Below are positions 21,300 through 31,788 of a stretch of 64,000 bases of DNA, in pieces. A program made the translations under genes and the position numbers. The notes below the pieces were generated by a model. That model did no database searches and was not told where the DNA came from. It saw only the letters and a program-made list of their open reading frames with translations. The stretch comes from Byssothecium circinans. Taxonomy: Eukaryota; Ascomycota; Dothideomycetes; Pleosporales; Massarinaceae. The DNA is taken from the NCBI GenBank assembly GCA_010015675.1, contig ML977017.1:331468-395467 (forward strand), read 5' to 3'. Position 1 is the first letter of the stretch. Each line of letters starts with the position of its first letter.

Positions 21300-22697
21300 A
21301 TGATGACCACTGCAACTATCCTCGTCATTGTAGGCTGCTACATTGTTGGCTGCAACGCCCTTCGCTACCTGCGTCGCAACCGCAAACATGCACACTATCC
21401 TTACAAGACCCGGGAGGACTTTTCCAAGATGACGGCGGATGATGCCTGGGAGATTGTGAGATATTGCATGTCTCTTGAATTTCCCCTGGTTGCATCCAAG
21501 GCTCTTGAATTTGCTTTGTTCCGGTACGCTCTCCTCCGTTTTCAAGATATATCATGTATCTGGACCTCCGGAGCTTGTGATTAACATCCAAAGGACCTAC
21601 GGTATCCCCACCATCTCCAAGCTCCTCTGCCAAACCCAACAATTCTCCGAGCAGCAGTACGCTGGCAGACGCTATGCCGACACCAACGTCTTGATCGGCG
21701 AGTTCCTAAGCTCTCCACCCAATGCAGAACGCACCAACGCTGCAATAGCCCGCATGAACTACATACACAGCAGGTATCAGAATGCAGGCAGAATCAGCAA
21801 TGACGACATGCTCTACACACTGGGCCTCTTCATCCTCGAAGCCGAGAGGTGGATTGGCATGTATGAGTGGAGAAAACTAACGCCCGTAGAAATCTGCGCT
21901 TTGTAAGCATTCACTCCATCACCATATCCGTCCAGTCCAATTGCTGATATGTGCCCGTAGTGGTACGTACTGGAAAGGCGTGGCCGACGCTATGGGCATT
22001 CAATACGACGCCCTCGCCCACGGCCCCTCCTCCTTCAAAGACGGCTACGAATTCTTCTACGACATCAAAGCATGGGCCACAGCCTACGAGGAGAAGTGCA
22101 TGCTCCCTGACAAATTCAACCACCAGCTCGCCGAGGAAACCGTACGCATCCTCCTATGCAATGTTCCTGGCATCCTGATTCCCCATGCCAAACAAATCGT
22201 AATCTCCCTTATGGACGACAGGCTACGCACATCCATGTTATACGAGCCACCACCGCCGATTTATCCGAGATTGCTCAAGACTGTACTGGGTGCAAGAAAA
22301 CTCGTCGTCAAGCATCTGATGCCGCCTCGGCCGGGATGGTTGAAGGTCCAAGTCGTGAGTGGCAATAAGGATCCGAAGACGGGGAGGTATCATCTTACGT
22401 GGTATAACACGGAGCCCTGGCAAGTCAATCCTTATGCATGTTCCATTTGGGAAACCATTCTAATTTGTACATAGGTACATCAAGGCAGACTTCTGGACTC
22501 GCAACTCCCCGACGTCTTGGATCCGGTGGGCCCTTGGTCGTGCGCATCCGGATGGCAAGCAGTACAAACCTGAAGGATATAACATCTTCGATGCCGGACC
22601 GGTGAAGTTGGAAGGCAAGGGACTTGTTGAGTGTACCGAGACGTACGAGCGGTTGATGAATACTCCGCGGGGCGGGTGCCCATTTGCGTTTAAATGA
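21300..22697 (+). CDS. ER-bound oxygenase, mpaB / rubber-oxygenase (DUF2236) family
   Basis: Four exons, 21300-21523, 21594-21902, 21961-22419 and 22475-22697, give 404 residues. The last intron has a GC donor (TG|GCAAGT) with AG acceptor, which is needed to keep the frame. The N-terminus is a membrane anchor (TATILVIVGCYIVGC) followed by basic residues. The body shows family features: RYADTNVLIGEFL, ARMNYIHSRY, DDMLYTLGLFILEAERW, EICALFGTYWKGVADAMGI and, after the last intron, WIRWALGRAHPDGKQYKPEGY. The characterised member MpaB cleaves a farnesyl side chain in mycophenolate synthesis; most fungal copies are uncharacterised. No biosynthetic cluster surrounds it here. Confidence 0.88.
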
Positions 22698-23040
22698 GAA
22701 CGACCAATTCCATGGATTTGGGGCGTCGGCAGATACTGTCCAAATCAGTGTACGGATACTCTCATGACGATGCTGCGTATATGGGAACGAAATTGAAACC
22801 ATCACGACGACATTCACTTCTTGCAAGATGCGATCTTTTGGTGGGATTTTGATCATATATCTTAGCTATCACTTATTGTAGCAAGCCCTTGCTGAGAGAG
22901 CAAGCATTACCCTAAAGTCCTCATATAGTCGTGCAGAGTTGCGCCCTGCTGTCCAAACCCAGGCCATCCAGATGTTCGCCGGTTGATGTGGGTACAAAGG
23001 CAGTATCACCCTAGCTGTATGGCAGCTAGGAGTAGACAAT
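22698..23040. other. Convergent intergenic interval
   Basis: 343 bp between the stop codons of the oxygenase and p23 genes. Nothing recognised besides presumed 3' untranslated regions. Confidence 0.6.
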
Positions 23041-23813
23041 CTAGGCAACTTCCTCAATCTTCTTCGATCCTGATGCCTCGGCCTCGGCACTCTCGTCGCC
23101 CTCCAACGCAGGCATGTCTTCGTCATCATCATCGTCGCTGCCCTCCTCGTCCATGCCGGGGATGCCCCCCATACCAGGTAGACCACCTGCACCCTGAGCT
23201 GCACCGAGCTTGGAGAAGTCGATACCGCCGAAGCCACCGTCGCCACCAGCACCACCCATGGGGTTCATCTTTGACATGTAGTCCTCATCCTCGGGGGCCT
23301 CGTCCTGCTCGTCCTCGTCGACCCACTGCATCGAATTAGCTCGGTTCAGGCACTTCTGGCGGTGTTGCATACCTTGTCGAAGTTTGTCTTGAGAAAGTGC
23401 ACTTTCTTGTTGTCCTTGAGCAGTCGCGGCCAGAACTCTTCCTTGAGCTCCTTCTTGCGCAGCACCAGCTCGAAGTCACGGCCTGTGTGGTGGATCTTGG
23501 ACTCTTGCGGGTCGATTTCGGCATAGAACTCGAGCTCAACGGCATATGTGACCTTTTTCGATGTTGACGCGCCCTTGAAGGTGAGTTTGGTGGGCGTCAG
23601 TTCGAGTTGCTTGTCGGATTCGGGGACATCGGCGGCGACAATCGTGAGGAAGATGTAGTTCTTTTCAGGCTCGGTGCTGGACGAGCGCTGCGCCCAGGTA
23701 ACTGCAAATGTTAGCGATGCGCGTCGAAAGGGGATGTATAGTGCGACCGCGACGCTGAGACTGGAGCTTCGAGCTAGAGGCGGCAGCTTACCTTCAGGCG
23801 TGACAGTAGACAT
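23041..23813 (-). CDS. SBA1: Hsp90 co-chaperone p23 (Sba1/Wos2 homologue)
   Basis: Three exons, 23792-23813, 23373-23701 and 23041-23325, give 211 residues. The first coding exon is only 22 nt (MSTVTPE). A CS domain covers about residues 8-115: VTWAQRSSST near the start, then LTPTKLTFKG, YAVELEFYAEID and the WPRLL motif (EFWPRLLKDNKKVHFLKTNFDKW) that marks p23 proteins and contacts Hsp90. The tail is Gly/Met-rich (GGLPGMGGIPGMDEEG) and then very acidic (DDDDDED), as in fungal p23. It stabilises the ATP-bound closed Hsp90 dimer. Another CS-domain gene (CHORD-CS) lies 15 kb to the left. Confidence 0.95.
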
Positions 23814-24437
23814 GGTTGGAAAGGAGAATCTAGTCGGGAATGTGTAGTCAAGATGTGGAATTGTACTAGACAATCAAGCAAACCGCTGCGTGTTCTGTAT
23901 GTAGACGGGAGATTGTTGTTTGGAGGTGAGTTGAGGGCAGAAATGGGAAGGCAAGGCTCTCAAGTCGACTAGCGTAGAAAGCAATAGAAGCGGTATGGAA
24001 ACTCAGCCCCGCAGCTACGAGTTCTCGGAATCTTTTACTCTGAGTATGCTGCTGTGAGTTATGACGCCTCTAGAAAGTAAGAGAATTTGCAACCGGTCTC
24101 AATTGGAATCGTGCAGGATGGCGAGCGGCGAAAGTTCGAAGTAGTGCCGCTGTTTTTGCTGCCCCGCGAAACGTCACTGCCCAAATCCACGAGCAGTAGG
24201 TAGGTCCGAGCGCGATGAGTGAGGGCTCAACTTCAACTCCAACCTGCACGCACATCAACCCCCAGCCGTAGCGCATCGCAGCATAGCCAAACCCACAAAG
24301 ACCTCAGAGAACCGAAAAGGACCGTCATATATTCCCCCTTAACCTCGGCCCGCCGAAACCTCTCACCAACTACCCCCTCCGCCGGCTGCGCGTACTCTAC
24401 GTCTGCATTACTTTCCGAGCTCAGCACAGTCCACGCC
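23814..24437. promoter_or_regulatory. Divergent promoter, p23 / Vps24
   Basis: 624 bp between the two start codons. Several overlapping open frames are present but none is protein-like. No specific motif was assigned. Confidence 0.45.
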
Positions 24438-25171
24438 ATGGAAACGATCCGCGGGCTCCTCTGGAAGCCGACCCCCGAGGAGCAGGTGTGTCCCACTAGC
24501 TTCATAAAAACATTGATCAGTTATCTGACAGGCAGCAGAAGCGCAAATGCAACGCCCTCGTCCGCCAGAACGTGCGCAAACTTGACCGCGACATCATGCA
24601 GCTTAAGCAGACGGAGCAAAAGACTAAAAACTTCATCCTGCAATCCTCGAAACGCGCCCAGCGGAACCCCTCTATGGCGAAGCAAGCCAACCAAGACGTG
24701 CGCACCTTTGCGCGGGAACTTATCCGCGTGCGGAAACAGAGCTCACGACTACACACAAGCAAAGCGCAGCTTCAGAGCGTGCAGATGCAGGTCAACGAGG
24801 CATTCTCGGTGCGCAAGATCGAAGGCAGCATAAGGGCGTCAACCGGCATCATGAAGGACGTCAACTCGCTCGTGCGGTTACCAGAGCTGACGGGGACGAT
24901 GCGTAACCTCTCTACGGAGCTCATGAAGGCCGGTATCATTGAGGAGATGGTGGACGATACGCTTCCCGATGGCGAACTACTAGAGGACGAGGATGAGGAG
25001 GCTGAGGAAGAGGTTGATAAGGTGCTGTCGGAAATCTTGAAAGACAAGCTACCGGCAAGCAAGACACAAGAAGATGCCTTGCCAGAGGCACCCGAGGCAG
25101 AGCCAGAGGAGGAGAACCAAGAAGAGTTACTGGCACAAATGCGGGGCCGACTGGAGGCTTTGAAGAGCTGA
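24438..25171 (+). CDS. VPS24: ESCRT-III subunit Vps24 (CHMP3 homologue)
   Basis: Two exons, 24438-24485 and 24539-25171, give 226 residues. Exon 1 encodes METIRGLLWKPTPEEQ, the short amphipathic opening. Exon 2 continues with KCNALVRQNVRKLDRDI, the basic first helix of the Snf7 domain, then helices through about residue 150 (MKDVNSLVRLPELTGTMRNLSTELMKAGIIEEMVDDTL). The C-terminal part is strongly acidic and ends LLAQMRGRLEALKS, a MIM1-type Vps4-binding helix (x-x-R-x-x-x-L-K). It polymerises on endosomes for multivesicular body sorting. The acceptor is CAGCAG, so two splice forms differing by one Gln are possible; the shorter one matches the family better. Confidence 0.94.
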
Positions 25172-25222
25172 GGACCAGCAGAACGACAGCTGAGATCAGG
25201 CTTTCCATCTACCTGCACTATG

Positions 25223-25999
25223 CTACTTGCCGCCCTGGTTGAAGTTCATGCTATACCCACCCGACTTCTCGTCTTTTGTAAACTGAAAGTTGTCCGTGCT
25301 GAGTCCAAAGGGCTTCAGGACTCCATTTCCCAGCTGCTTGAGCTTGCCCATCATATCGGCGATCTCCGTGTTCTTTGCTTCATCTAGCTTCGCCGGTATC
25401 TCCCTCAACGCAGCCTGTACAGTTTTCTGGTCTAAGCTAGACAACTGATGCGGTGGCTTCGAAACCGCCTGGTAGTCCTCCAATGAGCCTTGCAGTGACG
25501 ACCATCCGTCAGCTTCATATCTAGCCTTCGCACGCCTTAAAAGCGCTTTTGTCCGTAACTTATACACATCGTTTATCGTCTTTCCCGTCCTTGTGAGCGC
25601 GGCCAGCCTGGCCTCAGTCGCGTCGTCGACCTCTTCCACCAAACCACCACCATCTTTTCCCACCGTTACAGCCGGGGGATCAATGCGATCTAGTGCCTCG
25701 AGCGCCCGTGTCGCTGATTCTACTGCTTGCTTCCATTCTTCCAGCTTCAAATGACAGGCGGCAATGTTGGAGCGCAGCACGGCGATATCGTATTCGAGGT
25801 ATGTGGGACACAAGGCAAGGGCTTTCTCGTAGCCTTGGATTGCAGAGGAGTAGTCCCCGGAGACAAATGTCTTGTTCGCGTGCGTCTTCTCGGTGTGCGA
25901 CTCGGAGAGAAGTTGCGATTCTTCTTCCGGAGGAAACATGTCGGGAGCAGGCTCAGTTTCTGAGTCCTGGGGTCTATCGGTGACATCTTTCTGCGACAT
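25223..25999 (-). CDS. TPR protein, TTC1-like
   Basis: A single exon of 258 residues. An acidic N-terminus of about 40 residues precedes three tetratricopeptide-like hairpins: NKTFVSGDYSSAIQGYEKALALCP (43-66), DIAVLRSNIAACHLKLEEWKQAVESATRALEAL (70-103), and a third after a charged insert (KLRTKALLRRAKARYEADGWSSLQGSLEDYQAV). The C-terminus has MMGKLKQLGNGVLKPFGLSTDNFQF, a conserved motif of TTC1-type proteins. TTC1 family members act as Hsp70/Hsp90 adaptors. The gene is divergent to the HAD phosphatase and convergent with Vps24 (51 bp between stops). Confidence 0.87.
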   Translation of the reverse strand: MSQKDVTDRPQDSETEPAPDMFPPEEESQLLSESHTEKTHANKTFVSGDYSSAIQGYEKALALCPTYLEYDIAVLRSNIAACHLKLEEWKQAVESATRALEALDRIDPPAVTVGKDGGGLVEEVDDATEARLAALTRTGKTINDVYKLRTKALLRRAKARYEADGWSSLQGSLEDYQAVSKPPHQLSSLDQKTVQAALREIPAKLDEAKNTEIADMMGKLKQLGNGVLKPFGLSTDNFQFTKDEKSGGYSMNFNQGGK

Positions 26000-26250
26000 T
26001 GGGGGGAATGTGGGTGGTAAGCGGGGTTTGAGGCGTTTCCAATGTGCGGTGATTGTTGAGTGTGTTATTGCAATTGTTCAAGGTGACGTTCTTCCAAGAA
26101 CTAGGGTGCGAAGGAGGCGCAGGTGGCGGTGCGTGGGGTGGTGGGGTAACAATGAACATGCACTGAGCCCGACTCTTACTCGCAAACAACATTGGCCCTT
26201 GGTACACTCACTATCCTAATCTGCGCAGGTACCCTAGCGTGAAGGTCAAT
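26000..26250. promoter_or_regulatory. Divergent promoter, TTC1-like / HAD phosphatase
   Basis: 251 bp separating two start codons that face away from each other, so both genes share this interval. No individual site was assigned. Confidence 0.5.
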
Positions 26251-27164
26251 ATGGGCTCCCAAAAGTATAGATTCATCACAGCTCAGACATTCAAAGACTA
26301 ACATTTTACAGTCCCCCTCCCCCACCTATTCGGGCAGCCCTCTTCGACATGGACGGTCTCCTCATTGATTCGGAAGACCTCTACACCATTTGTACGAACA
26401 CAATTCTCGAGCGCTACAACCGTCCGTCCCTCCCATGGTCAATAAAAGCTCAATTGCAAGGTCGACCAGGCCCGCAAGCCGGCCAGATCTTCCACAACTG
26501 GGCACAACTACCCATACCGACCGAACAATTCTTGAAGGAGCAGTCGGAGCTACAACGAGAGCTGTTTCCAAGTACAAAGCCTTTGCCTGGAGTTCTAAAA
26601 TTGCTAGAAGGTCTGCGACAGAGAGGAGTACACATGGCGCTTGCAACGAGCAGTCACAAGGGCAACTATGTGTTGAAGAGCTCGCATTTGCCGGACTTAT
26701 TCAAGTACTTTCAGGACGAGCACAAAGTACTTGGTGACGACCCGCGAATACCGGCTGGACGCGGCAAACCCGCACCAGACATTTACCTCCTCGCCCTCAG
26801 CACATTAAACAAGTCCCTCGAGGCGCAAGGGCAGCCACCGCTGCAGCCAGAGGAGTGTCTGGTCTTCGAGGACAGCGTACCAGGAGTAGAGGCGGGAAGG
26901 CGAGCTGGCATGCAGGTTGTTTGGTGCCCACATCCGGGCCTGCTGGAAGAATACAAGGAGAGGGGGAGAGAGGTACTTGCTGGGTTGACAGGAGAACATA
27001 AGGAAGATGAGGAAAAGCAGTTGCAGCATTCTGAGGTAGAAGTCAAGGAAGGGAAGCGGAAGACGGGGATGCTCGGTGAGCTTGATGATGGGTGGGCAAG
27101 GTTGTTGAAGACACTGGAAGACTTCCCCTATGAGGCTTTTGGCATCAGGAGCTCTGTAGCATGA
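26251..27164 (+). CDS. HAD-superfamily phosphatase, GS1/HDHD1-like
   Basis: Two exons, 26251-26264 (14 nt, encoding MGSQ plus two bases) and 26312-27164, give 288 residues. The 47-bp intron has a GACTAAC branch site. Motif I is FDMDGLLIDSED with D17 as the nucleophile and D19 as the acid. Motif II is LATSSHKGN near 114. The motif III Lys lies in GRGKPAPDIYL near 155, and motif IV is CLVFEDSVPGVEAGRRAGM. The helical cap between motifs I and II is of the beta-phosphoglucomutase/GS1 type. Relatives dephosphorylate pseudouridine 5'-phosphate or small sugar phosphates. The substrate here is unknown. A charged insertion of about 40 residues precedes the C-terminus. Confidence 0.9.
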
Positions 27165-27763
27165 CCAAGGCTCCGGAATTCTCTCGCGGAGACACTTTGC
27201 TGTATAGTGTGATTGTGGCGGTCTCACAGCCGTAGGATCCATGCATGTAATAAAAACATTGCATTGCAGACGCTCATACTTGTCATGCTTCCCCTATTCG
27301 AGAAAGAGGTGGGGGGAGTGAAGCATGCTTTGCTTGTGCGTATCTCGTGAGAGAATAAAATGTACTCTTATGGGGTTGAAAAGGGCGGCCTTAGCGGTTT
27401 GTTTCAATATTGACGTCAAACCTCTGGCAGAGTCATACGGACTATCATCATGTATGTACAAGCCATCTGTGATTACCAATTTAGGGCAGACTTTCTGTTA
27501 TATACGGGAGATGTTATCAGCCAATTTTTTTGCCCAATCACAGCCCCTCACTAGCGGCCACATCGCACCCGCGACCCACATTTTTACCAAGTCAAGGCTA
27601 TGGCTGCTCAATCGTGATTCCTTCACAACATTGGTCTTTCCAACTATACAACGACATGCGGAGCAAGTTCCGCCCCATGCCTAACTAGAACTTCACTCCC
27701 CAGCTGTAGCATACCTGCTGCAGGCCACTGATACGACCGACAAATATTCATTCCAATTTTGAG
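27165..27763. other. Intergenic interval
   Basis: 599 bp between two genes on the same strand. A 119-codon open frame at 27325-27684 has no recognisable features and no good upstream context. Nothing else seen. Confidence 0.5.
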
Positions 27764-29323
27764 ATGCCCAACTACCTCGTCCGGCTAGTGCAAATGCACG
27801 AGAGCTTTCGTAAAGCAGAGCTTCAGGCCCTCGCTGATGTGGCTGGTGTTAATATTGAGTTTGTTAAATATGACGAAGATGTGAGTAGCATTATCAATGA
27901 TTCCTAGGCATAGACCATCTCTGTCTGCTCTTTTCGTGACTCGGCTATGTCTTCCTTTTAAGCATCCTTCGTTCTTCGTTGCTGACCACAGCAGTCACCA
28001 TTCTGCGTTGTTCGCCTTCCATCGAACTCCGCAGCAAAAGCCGTCATCTCCCGCAGTATTCTTTCTCAGGGCATCTACGAGCTTTGGGGCCAAGGACCCA
28101 CCTATGAAACGCTACACGCGTCTGTCAAGGAAGACTCACGAACGAAATGGCCACAGTATGAGTCAACATCTTTTCGCTTCACGCTGGACGGCTACCGAGG
28201 CACCAAACCTCAGGCTGAGCAGCGCGCCGTCATCGAATCATTCGCTTACCTGGATTTCAAGGGACCAATTCGAATGCGGGATGCAGATGAAACTTTTCGG
28301 GTATTTGAGGATTATGACGACAATGCCAAAACTCCAAAATATATGTACTTGGGTCGATTCATTGCAGGTTCAGGCAGGGATGCGAAGACGACCTACGATC
28401 TCAAAAAGAGGCACTACATTAGTACAACTTCCATGGACGCCGAGCTTGCATTGTTGACCGCCAATATCGCGCTTGCGGCCCCTGGAAAGCTCTTCTATGA
28501 TCCATTCATGGGAACAGGTGGTTTTCCGCTCGCCTGTTCCCACTTCGGCGCCATCGTCTGTGGCAGCGATATCGATGGCCGAAGCATTCGTGGTACTGGC
28601 GGAAGTGCTCGAAAGGGGCAGACTGGCAAGATGAACGTGGATGGCAACTTCAGACAGTACGGTCTCGAATCTAGATACCTTGGTGCATTTGTTTCAGATC
28701 TTACGAATACTCCGCTGAGGATCTTGCAGCACAGCAACGAGGCGATCGCAGACGGCTACTTGGACGGCATTGTCTGTGATCCACCTTACGGTATCCGCGA
28801 AGGTCTCAGGGTTCTAGGTTCTCGTGAGGAGCTTGACTTGGAGGAGCGGACGAACCATTCGGTACACTCTAAAGAGTCTACTTACATTCCACCGAAACGC
28901 CCATACTCATTCACGGCCATCCTTGACGACATACTAGCTTTCGCAGCTGCAACACTTGTCGAGAACGGCAGGCTCAGCATGTGGATGCCTACTGCAAACG
29001 ATGAAGATATCGAGTTAGCCATCCCTGTGCATCCATGTCTCGACATCGTGTCAGTCTGTGTTCAACCTTTTAATAAGTGGTCGAGAAGGCTGTTGACCTA
29101 TCGGAGACGGTCTGGCGCGGAAATTCCTCCTAGAGCGCTAGAAATCGTTGAGAAGCAGTATGAGCAGGGTGTCAAAGCAGATGACTTGAACAACTTCCGA
29201 AGAAAGTACTTTGAAGGGTTCAAGGAGTTCCAGAGGCTAAGACAACAATCGGAGCCGGGAGCGAAGATGAAAGATACAAAGGGTATCAGTGGGAAATGGA
29301 GAGAAAAGACTAGCGATCCTTGA
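27764..29323 (+). CDS. TRM11: tRNA (guanine10-N2)-methyltransferase catalytic subunit Trm11
   Basis: Two exons, 27764-27880 and 27995-29323, give 481 residues. The 114-bp intron has a GTGAGT donor and a TTGCTGAC branch site. The N-terminal part (HESFRKAELQALADVAGV, then SPFCVVRLPSNSAAK and SRSILSQGIYELWG) is the NTD and THUMP-like RNA-binding portion. The methyltransferase core starts LKKRHYISTTSMDAELALLTANIALAAPGKLFYDPFMGTGGF (AdoMet-binding motif I), with the catalytic DPPYG at VCDPPYGIREG. It forms m2G10 in tRNA with the Trm112 partner in yeast. The frame between 28021 and 28274 is continuous, so no third exon is needed. Confidence 0.94.
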
Positions 29324-31404
29324 AGGGAGCCCAACGACATGGTTTCGGCGTGTTTACATTTACCAGTTCGAGCTCTCTATTCTTCTATGTCATCACTTCC
29401 TATGGGAAAACCGGAGCTCGTCAACTTCCCCTTTTTAATCCTATCCACCCCCAGATATCTCGCCACTCCCACACAGCATCCCAACGTCCCATGGGAGATT
29501 TGTCCTTTTTGATACTTTTACCTTCGCCGTAGCCTCACAATTACGAGAGAAAAGTTCCGGGAATCGACCTTGGAGTGCCTTGAGCGCTATTTCCCAGTCA
29601 GAACGTCTACCGAGGGTTGACCCAACCAATACAACCGGCATCTTTTACCCGGTAGTCAGCTTCATCGAACAAGAGGTTTCTGGAGCTAATGCAGCTGGCA
29701 AACTTCATCTCTTCACCAAGCTTGTACCAAAGGAAAATGACACCGGCCCATAGCGGGAATGGAATAGTACGTCGGGGGTCAATCGCACAAAAAGAGTGTG
29801 TCAGTGGCACGGCACGTCGGTATCAGTAAAATGAAAAAAAAAAATTTGGATAACCAACCCAACGAGGCCCCTTGAGATGTCCATCCCTACGTTGTTTCCT
29901 GACATACTAATCATGGCTAAGCAATCGTTGTTGCCAGGCTCGTTGGAATTGGCTGGCGTATCTGCTGGTGGCATTGCAGTAGCAGGTTCAGGAGGGAACA
30001 AAACTTCGCGGATACCGTATGGCTTGCTGCATGAAGTGAGTTGACTTCCTACGGTATTGATTATCGACCAAAAAACTGTAGTATATCAACAATGTAGGCT
30101 ACAATGGCATTTACACGGAACACATTTGCAATTGCGCCTTCCAAGGCAGTTCTTAATATCCCGTCTCGGTAGAAGGTTAGACACCAATCAATTATGTCTT
30201 TATCCGTAAGCCCCCTCAGCACGCTGCTATCGCAAGCCTTCCAATCTTCATGTAGGCGTCTGCAATGCGTCAACTGGTATTGCCGTGTTCGCTAATTCTA
30301 GGTTCGGGGCATTGATGTTAGACGGGAAGAATACAAAGGCGCTGTTTATGTCCGCAGAGACTATAAAGAAAACTTCACTGCAACACGCCAGTCGACAATT
30401 AGTAATAACGCTTTAGGAAGTTTGTAGGTAGAAAGCATAAGCACGATCTGACAAATAGGTTCAACACAACCTCACCCTCACCCTAACCAAAAGACGCACC
30501 AAATAGCAATAACAGTTTCGCCATCACCTTCATCCCGTCCGGTGTAAATGTTGACCCGATGGACTTCAATCTAATCTCACTCTTTCCGCCAACATACAAA
30601 GGTCGAGCGAACAGGCTGCGCATCGACCTCGTCGACGCTTTTAAGCTTTAAATAACCCCCAAATTTCTATTATAGAGCCCTACGAAACAGAAACAACAAC
30701 AAGCGCTTCCCACCCAAAAAAAATACATCAAGCCAAAAAAAATTGCAAAAAAGAATCGACGACACCATTCGACCAGAAACCCCCTCAATTGAATGAAGTT
30801 GTTATCTGAACTTGCCCAACGAAGCGGGGGACTTTCAACTCACCACTACTAATTAAATTTCATATTATAGAGATCAATAAGTAGAAATATTAATTAGACT
30901 GAAGTGGGACTCGAACACTGCACTGTTTGCTACTATATCCGGGCTGGGAGAATTTGTGGTGTCCTCTCCACAGTCGGCCGTGCTAGCGTTCTTTGGCTTG
31001 TTTTGAATTAAAAATAGAAGATGGTAATTCGTATATATAGTAGGGCTAACTGGGAGAGGAGGTATTTGAAGTGGAATATTAGGCGGGGGCGTGGGTAGGA
31101 AAGAGGAGTGGGGGATAGCGTTCGTTTGTTATTGTAAGAGGGGCGCACGCGTCCTAGGACTAGCATAGGAAAGAGGGGTATGTACTGTACGTGAGTCTTT
31201 GAGACGGTGTGTTAGAATGCTAGGTGTGCGCGGGCATATGCGGGATGAGATTATGAAGATTGTTCCTTCATAATGATACACTTCTCTTTCCATAGCTATC
31301 CTCTTTCCTCTCCCCTCGTCGACCTCCTAGCACACCTTCATCTGCCAACTTGCCGTACGACTTTGTATAATTTGCATACTAACATCACCCCCTAGCTCTA
31401 GCAG
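29324..31404. other. Gene-poor 2.1 kb interval
   Basis: No intact gene could be built. Minus-strand coding-like pieces lie at 29441-30420 (listed separately). The segment 30480-31400 is AT-rich with A-runs (30717-30755) and holds no recognisable feature. There is a short CCCTCACCCTAACC string near 30475, but no telomeric array. Confidence 0.5.
29441..30420 (-). other. Coding-like minus-strand pieces, possible decayed gene
   Basis: Four open segments follow each other on the minus strand with protein-like composition but changing frame. They are FFIVSADINSAFVFFPSN (about 30385-30260), WKACDSSVLRGLTDKDIIDW (30273-30061), LAMISMSGNNVGMDISRGL (about 30050-29860) and MKFASCISSRNLLFDEADYR with a C-terminal GWVNPR (29810-29607). 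Good splice sites linking all of them were not found. This could be a multi-exon gene of an unknown fungal family or a decaying copy. No domain was recognised. Confidence 0.25.
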
Positions 31405-31788
31405 TATGATCCGGTCTCGCCCTCGACGGCGTCTCAGTACATCAACCAGATCGATCTCAGCCCACGGGTCCAAGACACTCTCAACAAAATCGAATTCGTC
31501 CGCAGCTCAGCCTTCATCCTATGCGTTACCCTACACGCCTTCCTTGGGTACCCCAACCCCTCTCCCCCAAGGTATGTCGAAGTCAGCAACAAAGACTGGC
31601 TCACGGGCGCCCCGTCAGGCTACGATTCCTACCGCGATATACAGTTTCATCATGTTCAAAGACGCCATTGGTGCCGCATACCGGACGAGAACAGCATAAT
31701 GAGTGGCAAAATTATTATCCCATTGCAGCTTTTGAGGCAACGCTGTAGCTACATGCCACCTGTACCACTTACGTACCCTTCCCCTTAA
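31405..31788 (+). CDS. Possible 3' exon of an unrecognised gene
   Basis: A frame of 127 codons opens directly behind a strong acceptor: TACTAAC branch site at about 31378-31384, CAG ending at 31404. It runs to TAA at 31786-31788 without an internal start near its beginning. The product is protein-like (YINQIDLSPRVQDTLNKIEF, then SAFILCVTLHAFLGYPNP) but matches nothing I know. An upstream exon with matching phase was not identified; a 24-nt micro-exon at about 31331-31354 would fit but is speculative. Its end overlaps the stop of the MYND gene on the other strand by about 20 bp. Confidence 0.28.
   Translation, partial: YDPVSPSTASQYINQIDLSPRVQDTLNKIEFVRSSAFILCVTLHAFLGYPNPSPPRYVEVSNKDWLTGAPSGYDSYRDIQFHHVQRRHWCRIPDENSIMSGKIIIPLQLLRQRCSYMPPVPLTYPSP

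Noticed and set aside
23041..29323. Secondary-metabolite cluster around the mpaB-type oxygenase
   Set aside because: Neighbours are chaperones, trafficking and tRNA genes; no synthase, prenyltransferase or transporter is present.
30470..30490. Telomere-like CCCTCACCCTAACC
   Set aside because: Only one true CCCTAA unit; no array, so not an interstitial telomere.
30900..30985. tRNA-like B-box (GTTCGAGTCCC on the minus strand)
   Set aside because: The T-stem does not pair, the acceptor stem pairs over only about five bases, and no A-box is found at the right distance.
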